NCBI GenBank assembly: GCA_018607135.1
Contig: JABBCA010000074.1
Coordinates: 1 to 44,663, forward strand
From: Opitutales bacterium
Lineage (GTDB): Bacteria > Verrucomicrobiota > Verrucomicrobiia > Opitutales > Coraliomargaritaceae
Length of the DNA: 44,663 nt
Direction of reading: 5' to 3'
Below, one piece after another: positions 16,963 to 25,097 of this stretch. The position numbers were made by a program, and so were the translations under genes. Under the pieces are notes generated by a model. It had not been told where the DNA came from and did no database searches. It was given only the letters and a program-made list of their open reading frames with translations. Position 1 is the first letter of the stretch. The number at the start of each line of letters is the position of its first letter.

Positions 16963-18303
16963 ATGCAAATTACTTGGGGAGCATCGACATCATCGTATCA
17001 AATTGAAGGCGCATGGAATCAAGACGGTAAAGGTCCATCCATATGGGATGCTTATTGTCGCGAAGAAGGAAACATACTCCATGGCGACAATGGAGACGTC
17101 GCTTGTGACCATTACAACCGATACGCTGAAGATGTAGGTCTGATGAAAGACATCGGGCTGCAAAGTTATCGATTCTCAATCTCTTGGCCACGAGTCATTC
17201 CAAAAGGCACGGGCACAATAAACGACAAGGGGCTCGAATTCTACGATAAACTCGTCGATACATTGCTCGCACAGGAAATCGACCCACTGATTACACTGTT
17301 TCACTGGGATTATCCACTCGCCCTCATCCACCGCGGTGGCTGGCTCAACCCTGACAGTCCTAAATGGTATGCCGACTATGTTTCAGTCGTCGTTGAAAGA
17401 CTCAGTGATCGAGTTACTAATTGGATTACGTTCAATGAGCCTCAAGTTTTCATTAACGAAGGTCACCTAAATGATTTCCATGCACCAGGCTTACAACTCA
17501 GCCTCAGCGATACCTTACGTGCTGGACATCATGTGCTACTCGCTCATGGACTGGGTTGCCAAGCGATTCGAGCGCACTCAAAACAAGTTGCGCGTATTGG
17601 CTGGGCCCCTGCAGGCAAAACGTGGGCACCAGCTAGCGATCAACCAGAAGACATCGAAGCCGCGCACGAAATGACTTTTGGAGTGCCGAACAAGGATCTG
17701 TTTAACGACCCATGGTGGAGCGATCCTGTTGTGCTTGGTCACTACCCTGAAGCAGGAATCCAACGCTATGGCAATGCAATGATCGATTTCAACCCAGAGG
17801 ACATGAAGACAATCTGCCAACCTCTTGATTTCTTCGCGATCAATCTCTATTTCTGTGAAAGCATGGCTAAAGCCAGCCCAACTGGACCAGAAACAATCCA
17901 ATACGATGGCAATATACCACGCACCATGATGGATTGGCCGATAACTCCGGAAGTTCTCTATTGGAGCACTAAATGGAACTATGAGCGCTATAAATTACCA
18001 ATGATTATCAGCGAAAATGGTCTCGCCTGTATGGATTGGGTGCAAGCCGACGGAGCGGTGCACGACACGCAACGCATCGACTTCTACGCTTCATATTTAA
18101 AAGAACTCAAACGAGCGAAAGACGAGGGCGTCGATATTACCGGCTACTATGCTTGGTCACTGATGGACAACTTCGAATGGAGCCAGGGCTACCGTCAACG
18201 CTTTGGCCTCATTCACGTTGATATGGACACTGGCAAGCGCACGCTTAAGGATTCCGCAAAATGGTATCGTAATCTCATCGCCACGCAAGGCGCGGAGCTC
18301 TAA
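16963..18303 (+). CDS. GH1 beta-glucosidase
   Basis: The protein is 446 residues and has the full GH1 set. WGASTSSYQIEGAWNQDGKG is at the N-terminus. The acid/base is Glu159 in ITFNEPQVF. The nucleophile is Glu351 in MIISENGLAC. YAWSLMDNFEWSQGYRQRFG is near the C-terminus. There is no signal peptide, so it is cytoplasmic. ATG 16963 is the only ATG that fits, although it trims the usual FPxxF lead-in. The family hydrolyses beta-glucosides. Given its neighbours, the likely substrate is sophorose or short beta-1,2-gluco-oligosaccharides, but GH1 specificity cannot be read from sequence. The symporter gene starts 17 bases after its stop. Confidence 0.93.
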   Translation: MQITWGASTSSYQIEGAWNQDGKGPSIWDAYCREEGNILHGDNGDVACDHYNRYAEDVGLMKDIGLQSYRFSISWPRVIPKGTGTINDKGLEFYDKLVDTLLAQEIDPLITLFHWDYPLALIHRGGWLNPDSPKWYADYVSVVVERLSDRVTNWITFNEPQVFINEGHLNDFHAPGLQLSLSDTLRAGHHVLLAHGLGCQAIRAHSKQVARIGWAPAGKTWAPASDQPEDIEAAHEMTFGVPNKDLFNDPWWSDPVVLGHYPEAGIQRYGNAMIDFNPEDMKTICQPLDFFAINLYFCESMAKASPTGPETIQYDGNIPRTMMDWPITPEVLYWSTKWNYERYKLPMIISENGLACMDWVQADGAVHDTQRIDFYASYLKELKRAKDEGVDITGYYAWSLMDNFEWSQGYRQRFGLIHVDMDTGKRTLKDSAKWYRNLIATQGAEL

Positions 18304-18320
18304 CCTACGCACCTCAAAAC

Positions 18321-20114
18321 ATGCCCCACCCACTCCATGCTCTAAATCCGCAAGATCGGATTTCTTTGCCTCGATTGATTGCATATGGCAGCGGGGGCAT
18401 CATTCCAATTGCGCTGTTCAACATTGCTGGCCAGCTCATGGGACTTATTGGAAATATAGGATTGGGGCTGAGCGCTTTTCTGCTGGGTATTATTATGATC
18501 ATCCCACGTTTGTGGGATGCCATTTCTGATCCATTAATGGGACACATCTCAGACAATACTCGAACACGCTTTGGCCGTCGCCGCCCCTTCCTATTGATAG
18601 GCGGCATTATAGTAGCAATCAGCTTTGTAGTGATGTGGTGGATACCAGATGGCGACCTAATCCGAAGTTGGTTCACCACTGAAACTTCTTACAATTGGTT
18701 TCAATTGAGCTACATCCTCTTCTGGCTTCTGGTCTTTTACACCGCCTGCACCATTTTTGAAATACCACACGGTGCGCTGGGCATGGAGATGTCGAACGAC
18801 CCGCATGAGCGCACGCGCCTGTTCAGCGCGAAGAGCTTTTTAGGCAATCTCTTCGCAATGGGCACGCCTTGGCTCTTCTTCTTGGCAAATTTGGAGGTCT
18901 TTCGGGGAATCGAGGGGAACGAGGCAGATGGTATGCGCTGGGTATCGATGATGATCGCGGCTGTGCTATTACCTTCATGCATTTGGTGGTTTTTCGCCTG
19001 CAAAGAACCCAATGCACACGCAACGCAAACTCGCAAAAAATCAAAGTTCTGGCACGACATAAAAATTACATTCAAAAATCGAACTTTCCTCATACTCGTC
19101 GGCATTTTCTTCATCCTCGGCATGGGCTTCAACTTTGTTGGCCTTCTCAACTACTACATCACGATATTTTATCTGTATGGTGGAGACAAAGTCGCCGCAG
19201 GCCCTTTACTCGGAATCAACGGGACCATTTGGGCGATCACCGGCTTACTCGCGGTCTTCCCTCTAAACTGGATGGGCAAGCGCTTCGGCAAACGTCAGAC
19301 TTTAATCATCTCGATTCTACTAATGTGCGCTGCTCAGCTTAGCAAGATCGCCTGTTACAACCCAGAATACCCCTACCTCGTCACCATACCGACTGTATTA
19401 CTATCCGCTGGAATGCTCATGTTTTTCACCCTTGGTCCCTCCATGTTAGGGGATATCTGCGACGAGGACGAACTCAACACGGGCACACGCTCAGAGGGCA
19501 GCTACTATTCGATCTATTGGTGGTTCTTCAAAATGGGCACCGCCTTTGCTAGTTTCGTCACTGGCAGCCTGATCGTGTTTACACAATTCGACGAGAAGCA
19601 GACCTCACACGTCGATGCCCTCAACGGCAGCATTGCAGTAATGGAGCAATCCGTGAACCTCTGGCTAACTGAGGGGTATGATACTGACCAGCGCGATCGC
19701 GAATTCGAGAAACTTCTAAACGCCACCCAGGCTCACACCGCAAGACTACGCACGCACTTCATGGAACGTATGCAACAACACCCCCAGAATGAAATGCACA
19801 TAAACCACCTTGTTACCAAACTAGATACTCTCGAACGCTCAGTAAAGTCTCTACAAAACAACACACTCAAAGCGGTCGACGCTCCCAGCGAACTGTTACA
19901 AAAACTCACTTCAGTTAAAGCAGGCACGGCAGGTCTCACTCAGCAAAAGCCAAGCACACTACTCATGCTGCGCATTATAGAAATCGGCCTACCACTCATG
20001 CTTAGCATCTTTTCAATCCTACTGACGCTTCGCTACCCTCTGACTGAAGCGCGCTGCTATGAGATCAAAAACACACTCGAACAACGCAGACTACAAACTG
20101 AACAAGAGCCTTAA
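18321..20114 (+). CDS. GPH-family (MFS) sugar:cation symporter with large insertion near the C-terminus
   Basis: Of 597 residues, the first 420 or so carry eleven hydrophobic segments, and a last one is at about 550-570. WDAISDPLMGHISDNTRTRFGR at about residue 70 is the family signature of glycoside-pentoside-hexuronide symporters (the D-P-x-x-G region and basic loop). Typical members are 450-480 residues. Here a soluble stretch of about 125 residues (about 422-548), rich in charged residues and partly coiled-coil-like (for example LVTKLDTLERSVKSLQNN), separates the last two helices. It is co-transcribed with GH1. The inferred role is import of sophoro-oligosaccharides released by the GH144 enzyme. 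Confidence 0.85.
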   Translation: MPHPLHALNPQDRISLPRLIAYGSGGIIPIALFNIAGQLMGLIGNIGLGLSAFLLGIIMIIPRLWDAISDPLMGHISDNTRTRFGRRRPFLLIGGIIVAISFVVMWWIPDGDLIRSWFTTETSYNWFQLSYILFWLLVFYTACTIFEIPHGALGMEMSNDPHERTRLFSAKSFLGNLFAMGTPWLFFLANLEVFRGIEGNEADGMRWVSMMIAAVLLPSCIWWFFACKEPNAHATQTRKKSKFWHDIKITFKNRTFLILVGIFFILGMGFNFVGLLNYYITIFYLYGGDKVAAGPLLGINGTIWAITGLLAVFPLNWMGKRFGKRQTLIISILLMCAAQLSKIACYNPEYPYLVTIPTVLLSAGMLMFFTLGPSMLGDICDEDELNTGTRSEGSYYSIYWWFFKMGTAFASFVTGSLIVFTQFDEKQTSHVDALNGSIAVMEQSVNLWLTEGYDTDQRDREFEKLLNATQAHTARLRTHFMERMQQHPQNEMHINHLVTKLDTLERSVKSLQNNTLKAVDAPSELLQKLTSVKAGTAGLTQQKPSTLLMLRIIEIGLPLMLSIFSILLTLRYPLTEARCYEIKNTLEQRRLQTEQEP

Positions 20115-20194
20115 CTACAAAATCGCTGAAAAAGCACATAAAGACCTCAATAAATAGTTGACTCCTACAAACAAAGGTGTTCGGTTACACTAAA

Positions 20195-20208
20195 TGAAAA
20201 CATTTACA
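20195..20208 (+). promoter_or_regulatory. Predicted LacI-family operator upstream of the secreted-protein gene 20255
   Basis: TGAAAACATTTACA is the same 14-bp site as before GH1 and GH94. It is followed after 3 bases by TATAAC (20212-20217), a fair -10 box. The operator would then fill the spacer of the promoter, a position that suits repression. The -35 match is weak. The site marks a second transcription start inside the locus. Confidence 0.7.
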
Positions 20209-20254
20209 TTTTATAACTGCTAAAATCAATCTGTTATTTACCCCCCCAGAAACC

Positions 20255-20932
20255 ATGCGCCTCCATACAACATTAATAGCAAGGGCCCTCGCAGTCTCAT
20301 TTTTGGCTGCCTGCAATTCAACATGTGCAGCCGCTGAAGAAGCTACAGGTGAAATGATCGCCAATCCATATTTTGACAATGCTAGCTATGAGCATTGGAC
20401 TTTTTCAGGCAAATGGCGCCCAGACGGTGTTCAGCAGAGAATCGTCTTTGACATAACTGAAAGTAACGTAGGATTCCCAGCTGCTGTAGGCCGCAGCCTG
20501 CACCTCACACTAGATACACAACAGGCTAACCATTCAGCGAATCCGTCGGCCAAGTTAACCCGCTTAACAGCAAACAGACCCTACATATCAGTTTACAACG
20601 CCTCTGCGATTGGTCCCAGCGCCGACTATACACTATATTTCGAAATCGACGTCATTACCCAATCGGGCACTCACCGTGCCAAGAGCCAAGAAATCCAAAA
20701 ACCTTGGGCGCTACCAGAGGGCGACTTAGCACTCGAATTTCACTGGCTGCGAGATCGAAAATTTCTCGGAGACCTTCAATCGACTGGACGAGGCGGCGTT
20801 CCCCTCGAGTCCATAAAAGAAATCTACTACAAGGCAGTCATGCAGGTTACTCGCCCTACGGACCCAGGAACTGAGACTGTCTTTGTCACCTTGGACAACA
20901 TGTCACTCACCTATCTAGTCGAAATTGAATGA
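20255..20932 (+). CDS. Secreted protein of unknown function in the sugar regulon
   Basis: I do not recognise the family. The 225-residue product has an N-terminal signal sequence (LIARALAVSFLAACNSTCAAAEE, cleavage likely after CAAA). After it comes a single, probably beta-rich domain: EMIANPYFDNASYEHWTF resembles the opening of carbohydrate-binding jelly-roll modules, and VFVTLDNMSLTYLVEIE closes it. No catalytic motif is seen. A predicted LacI operator lies 46 bases upstream of the start. The gene is followed by the PEP-CTERM gene and the GH144 gene on the same strand. A role as a surface glucan-binding protein is a guess from context. Confidence 0.7.
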   Translation: MRLHTTLIARALAVSFLAACNSTCAAAEEATGEMIANPYFDNASYEHWTFSGKWRPDGVQQRIVFDITESNVGFPAAVGRSLHLTLDTQQANHSANPSAKLTRLTANRPYISVYNASAIGPSADYTLYFEIDVITQSGTHRAKSQEIQKPWALPEGDLALEFHWLRDRKFLGDLQSTGRGGVPLESIKEIYYKAVMQVTRPTDPGTETVFVTLDNMSLTYLVEIE

Positions 20933-21046
20933 ACACTACTCTTTGCGCTGGAAACAAACATCCAAGCCAACTTCACCCAGCCCCCCTTGCTTACATCTTA
21001 ACGGGACTCCAACGACACTCCAACCCACCACAAATAAAATACAAAA

Positions 21047-21691
21047 ATGAACTCAATACACAAACTACTCATAACCGCCGCCACAGCATCAATGCTGTCA
21101 GCTCTAAGCGCAAACGCGCAAAACTTGCTCGTCGATAACACTTTCGATACGAATGCCTCAATTGCCAGCTGGACTGGCATATCAGATGGATTCGACGCCG
21201 ATTACAATGTAACAAACTTTTTTCGCTTCGACTTTGATCGTATCACGACGGACCCTTGGATTGCTGATAACAATTTTTCATTTGTGAGCCAAGATGTGAG
21301 TGGTTTCACTGGCGACCAAAGTTACGACTCTACCGTCAGTTTGTTCTACAACACCACAATTACGGCTGGCAGCTACGACATCTTTGCTAAGTTTGTCTTT
21401 CTAGACGCATCAGATATCTCCCTTGGAGAATTTGAAGCGACCCACGACAACACTATTACAAGCACAGGTGCTGGTTTTATCACTCTCTACGATGGCAACT
21501 TTGTAACACCTACGAATACTGCTAAAATCAGTGTGCTCTTTTTTGCCAACGAAGTTGAAGCAGATCAAATTTTACAACTAGATGCCTTCAGTTTCACTGC
21601 TTCCGCAGTTCCGGAACCGAGCGCATATGCACTACTCGCTGGTATCCTCGGCCTCGGCTATGTAATGACGGCTCGCCGGCGTAAGGCCTAA
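21047..21691 (+). CDS. PEP-CTERM sorting-signal protein
   Basis: The protein is 214 residues with a Sec signal peptide (LLITAATASMLSALSANAQ). It ends in the PEP-CTERM tail: VPEPSAYALLAGILGLGY, then basic ARRRKA. Such tails direct export and processing by an exosortase. The body is beta-rich; NLLVDNTFDTNASIASWTG resembles the start of the neighbouring 20255 protein (a jelly-roll opening 'N..FD..S...W'). It may be a carbohydrate-binding exported protein. A good intrinsic terminator follows 37 bases after the stop. Confidence 0.88.
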   Translation: MNSIHKLLITAATASMLSALSANAQNLLVDNTFDTNASIASWTGISDGFDADYNVTNFFRFDFDRITTDPWIADNNFSFVSQDVSGFTGDQSYDSTVSLFYNTTITAGSYDIFAKFVFLDASDISLGEFEATHDNTITSTGAGFITLYDGNFVTPTNTAKISVLFFANEVEADQILQLDAFSFTASAVPEPSAYALLAGILGLGYVMTARRRKA

Positions 21692-21728
21692 AACCCAGCC
21701 AAGCGTCCACGTAAACCGAACGTATTTG

Positions 21729-21766
21729 GGCACCACGCCTGCGTGAGCGAGTGTGGTGCCTTTTTT
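21729..21766 (+). terminator. Intrinsic terminator between the PEP-CTERM and GH144 genes
   Basis: GGCACCAC at 21729-21736 pairs perfectly with GTGGTGCC at 21753-21760 and is followed by six T residues. The loop can form a further small CACGC/GCGTG hairpin. It separates the PEP-CTERM gene from the GH144 gene. The GTG at 21743 lies inside this hairpin, which supports the later ATG as the GH144 start. Confidence 0.83.
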
Positions 21767-21787
21767 ATAGCACTAGACCTAAATACC

Positions 21788-23410
21788 ATGAACACCTCCT
21801 ACCTTCAGTTTTTGAAGCAGTCCTTACCCAAAGCTGCGTCTATACTTGCCGCGACATTCATTTTTTTAAGTTCGAGCGGATCCACTGCCTTTTCAGCAGA
21901 TGGTAGCAACATCGTAAATCTAGAGGCGCTCCCACGCATGTTACGTATTGATTTGATGTGGGAACCGGCGGCTAAGGCCCGTAATTATGAAGTGCAGCGA
22001 AGTTCTTCGGCACATGGACCATTTCAGACTTTAAACAATCCATTACCGACGCTCTTTCTCTTTACCGATTACATTGGCGAGCCGGATAAGGTGTATTACT
22101 ACAGAGTGCGTGTGGATGAAGGTGAATGGTCAGACACAGTCACAGCGACGACGCAGCCATATGACCGAGATGGCTTTTTGACCGAAGTGCAGGAAGCTGG
22201 CTTTCGCTACTTCTACAACTTCGCACACCCAACTAGCCACCTACCCCGCGAAGGCATCAAAGCCAAGGACTCTTGGACAATGGATACGATATCTGGTGTG
22301 AGCACGGGCATGTATTTCTTCAACATGGCAATGGGCGTGGAACGTGGCTTTGTAACACGTAAAGACGCAGTTCAACACATTGCCGTGGCACTCAAGTTTC
22401 TAACAAGAGACACTGATCGTTTCCACGGCGCATTCCCACATTGGATTCACGGTGAAAGCGGAAAAGTTATCCCCTTTTCAAGCACGGACAATGGCGCTGA
22501 TATGGTTGAAACAGCGATACTTGCTAAAGGCCTACTCTTTGCTCGCGAATATTTTGATGAAACTAATCAACAAGAAGCATTCATACGGAGAACAGCAGAC
22601 AATCTATGGAGAACGATTGAATGGAACAAGTTCATCCACAACGATGCGATGGCTTGGCATTGGTCACCCAATTACGGTTTTGGTAATTTACCAATCGTCG
22701 GTTTCAATGAGGCGGAGATCGCCTACATACTCGGTGTCGGTTCACCCACCTACTCGATTAGTCCAGAAACTTACTGGAATGGCTGGGTTGGTAAAAACGC
22801 AAACTATTTCAACCCTCGTATGGTTGCTGGTGAAAACGGCACCATTCACCTACAACTGGGCCATGACTATGGTTTGCCGATGTTTTTGATGCATTATTCA
22901 TACATGGGTCTCGACCCTAGACAAGTGCCCATGCCAGATGGCAATCTCTTTGAAGAATTTGAGCGACTGACTCTAGCGAACCATGACTACTGCACACTCA
23001 ACGCAGGGCGTTTTGCTGGTTACGATAAATTCTGGGGCTTAACCGCAAGTCTAGATCCAGACGGCTACAAGGCTCATGAACCGATGCATGTGGATAATGG
23101 CACTATATCACCCACTGGCGCACTGGCATCAATGCCGTATCAACCCGAACTCGTCATGGAGATGATGGAAACCATGTATCTTCAATATGGCGAAATGCTC
23201 TGGGGACCTTTCGGTTTTTATGATGCTTTCAATTTCAGCCGCAACTGGGTAGCCTATGGTTACATCGGAATCGATGTAGGTCCGATTGGACCGATGATCG
23301 AGAACTACAGGACCGGAATTTTATGGCAGACTTTTATGAAAGCACCTGAAGTGAATACAGCTATCAAAGAAATCTGGACGCATCCCAACGCTAGCATACT
23401 AGCCGAATAA
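21788..23410 (+). CDS. Secreted GH144-type glycoamylase-domain protein, candidate endo-beta-1,2-glucanase
   Basis: From ATG 21788 the protein is 540 residues. A signal peptide (about residues 12-36, ending TAFSA) is followed by a fibronectin-III-like domain (about 40-125, with YEVQRSSSAHGPF and YYYRVRVDEGEWSDTV). The rest (about 130-535) is the glycoamylase fold (PF10091): MDTISGVSTGMYFFNM, GAFPHWIHGESGKVIPFS, DNGADMVETAILAKGLL, and WHWSPNYGF. Characterised members of this fold in GH144 are endo-beta-1,2-glucanases. It acts outside the cytoplasm. It is downstream of the 20255 and PEP-CTERM genes, after a terminator. The exact specificity is inferred; the family name 'glucoamylase' in databases is misleading. 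Confidence 0.86.
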   Translation: MNTSYLQFLKQSLPKAASILAATFIFLSSSGSTAFSADGSNIVNLEALPRMLRIDLMWEPAAKARNYEVQRSSSAHGPFQTLNNPLPTLFLFTDYIGEPDKVYYYRVRVDEGEWSDTVTATTQPYDRDGFLTEVQEAGFRYFYNFAHPTSHLPREGIKAKDSWTMDTISGVSTGMYFFNMAMGVERGFVTRKDAVQHIAVALKFLTRDTDRFHGAFPHWIHGESGKVIPFSSTDNGADMVETAILAKGLLFAREYFDETNQQEAFIRRTADNLWRTIEWNKFIHNDAMAWHWSPNYGFGNLPIVGFNEAEIAYILGVGSPTYSISPETYWNGWVGKNANYFNPRMVAGENGTIHLQLGHDYGLPMFLMHYSYMGLDPRQVPMPDGNLFEEFERLTLANHDYCTLNAGRFAGYDKFWGLTASLDPDGYKAHEPMHVDNGTISPTGALASMPYQPELVMEMMETMYLQYGEMLWGPFGFYDAFNFSRNWVAYGYIGIDVGPIGPMIENYRTGILWQTFMKAPEVNTAIKEIWTHPNASILAE

Positions 23411-23519
23411 GCGTCACCGCTTCCTTTTACAATTCCCCTTCGCGCAGCCTGAGATGTTTTCAAGCAGACTCCCCACCCCCAATATACCCAACCGAATAGC
23501 CCTCACCCAATATCCCTAT

Positions 23520-23773
23520 ATGAAAAATCTACTAAAAACAAAATACCCTCACACCACGAAATTTATCATTTTATTAGCGCTTACATGCCAAGGCGCGACC
23601 CGAGCTTTTACAATGAATGCCTCTGAGTGGTTTATCCCGGATGGAGAGCAAACTCAGTGCAAGGTGTCGATGACTCATCAATGTCATTCGGCCTAGCAAG
23701 TCTGTCTCAGCATTAAGGAAACGCTTTCTTCTGGAACTACAACAATTTCGATATTCCTGATTTTAATAACTGA
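23520..23773 (+). pseudogene. Decayed gene for a small secreted protein
   Basis: ATG 23520 opens a frame that encodes a normal signal peptide (FIILLALTCQGATRAF) and then MNASEWFIPDGEQTQ, after which it runs into non-protein-like residues and a stop at 23694. In another frame from about 23657 the text continues sensibly: VQGVDDSSMSFGLASLSQH, a TAA at 23714, and then in the same frame GNAFFWNYNNFDIPDFNN to a stop at 23771. One frameshift and one nonsense codon explain this. It may be the front end of a larger lost secreted protein. The alternative is a short real gene ending at 23696. It lies in the 435-base gap after the GH144 gene. Confidence 0.42.
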
Positions 23774-23845
23774 TGATCTGCTAATGCGGTGCGCTCTTGT
23801 CATCAAACCTATTGCGTGTATTCTCAGTAAGCAACTTATTAGGCC

Positions 23846-24643
23846 ATGAACACAACCTCAAATACATCTTGCTCCGTATTTAATCGTGGACACTCACGCA
23901 ATGGATTTACTCTCATCGAACTACTCGTTGTGATTGCAATCATAGCCATCCTCTCGGCTATTCTCGTGCCGGCAATTAATATGTCACGCCAGTCGGCATT
24001 GAGTGCGAAAAGCGTGTCAAACTTACGCCAAATTGGAGTGGCCATGTTCGCTCGCGCCTCAGATAATAATGGTCGCTTTCCGATCACGTTTGGACCACAG
24101 ATCCAAAATGGACCCAATCTACTATGGAGCCACGAGGTAGCCCCTTACATTAGCGGCAGCGATCAAGCTCCGAGTGGAGTGTCCGCATTAGGCTTAGTCG
24201 AAAGCTTGTGGCCAATTTTCATCTCACCTACAACGATTGCGCCAGGAGAGATTAATAAGTCCGCCCCCTATTTGGATTCAACCTATTCAATGAATGGTAA
24301 TTTAAATGAAATCGCGACTCTGGATGATACCAGTATCAGCCGGGGGTTGCCCACCATCAGAGTGGACAACCCAGCTCAGACGGTTCTACTCGTCGATGGA
24401 GGTCAGTGGGCCATAGGATCGCAGGCAGATGCCAGCCTCTACAGTGTGTATCAAGAAACTAAAAACAGCACGACTCCAGATGCGTCCGTATCGACGACCT
24501 CTCCCGATGGAAATGGTCTGTATGGGCACGGAACAGTCTCGTATCGTGATCAGGGTCGTGCCGCTACCTTGTGGTGCGATGGACACGTCTCACATGTTGA
24601 AAAAGGGGAATTTAAGCACAAACATTTCGCCATCAATTTTTAA
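23846..24643 (+). CDS. Prepilin-like protein (type II pseudopilin N-terminus, DG-type C-terminus)
   Basis: The 265-residue protein has a short basic leader, and a prepilin peptidase site in [19 protein letters not shown] with Glu at position +5, followed by the hydrophobic helix. The rest is a globular domain with [21 protein letters not shown] and a C-terminal [11 protein letters not shown]. This resembles the H-X9-DG 'prepilin-type processing-associated' family that is much expanded in Planctomycetes and Verrucomicrobia. It is presumably exported to the cell envelope. Its role is unknown. It follows the GH144 gene on the same strand but has no operator of its own, so regulon membership is uncertain. 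Confidence 0.88.
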   Translation: MNTTSNTSCSVFNRGHSRNGFTLIELLVVIAIIAILSAILVPAINMSRQSALSAKSVSNLRQIGVAMFARASDNNGRFPITFGPQIQNGPNLLWSHEVAPYISGSDQAPSGVSALGLVESLWPIFISPTTIAPGEINKSAPYLDSTYSMNGNLNEIATLDDTSISRGLPTIRVDNPAQTVLLVDGGQWAIGSQADASLYSVYQETKNSTTPDASVSTTSPDGNGLYGHGTVSYRDQGRAATLWCDGHVSHVEKGEFKHKHFAINF

Positions 24644-25097
24644 ACGCGTTGCAACAAGCTCAATCAACAGCAAGCGTGCGAGCGATACAAAGATAATTAG
24701 CAGAGCCACAATTCCGAGCTGCGAATGACTAGAAAAGTAATCACGCAACCTTTGTGAGAGCTACATTACTGGCTATCTTTGACAACAGATACGACGATTT
24801 GTTTCGCTGACAAACCTAGTCTTTCACGGCATGTCTTATGACATTCGTTGACCTTCTCTGATGGAATGGGGCTGAACGATCGTAAGCGGTGTGGACCTCA
24901 GGTGGGCGATGATAAACGCAAATACTGGCTGTCCTAGATTTGTAGTTATCTATGAAACCACAATATGCGGTTGAACATATTACCCGTTTTAGTTGCAAGA
25001 TGACGTGCACACTTCATACGACAAACCGCCGCACGCGCAGAATTTTAAGCCAGTAGTTCTTCATCAAACACGAACAGTAATACCTGCGCGCGGGTCT
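24644..25097. other. 454-base intergenic region without recognisable gene
   Basis: This lies between the convergent prepilin-like and GH94 genes. I see no conserved frame, RNA gene, operator of the TGTAAA-NN-TTTWCA type or convincing terminator hairpin. The only longer frame (24816-25010, minus strand) has a composition unlike protein. It may contain worn-out sequence from a lost gene. Confidence 0.5.

Noticed and set aside
16913-17137. 74-residue frame starting at the GH1 operator
   Set aside because: It begins inside the operator and overlaps the GH1 gene in another frame with no recognisable content.
21788-23410. Calling the glycoamylase-domain protein a glucoamylase (starch)
   Set aside because: The domain name is historical. 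The visible motifs fit PF10091/GH144, not GH15, and the neighbouring GH94 and GH1 fit beta-glucan use.
24816-25010. 64-residue minus-strand frame in the 454-base gap
   Set aside because: No ribosome-binding site, no protein-like composition and no motif; treated as non-coding.
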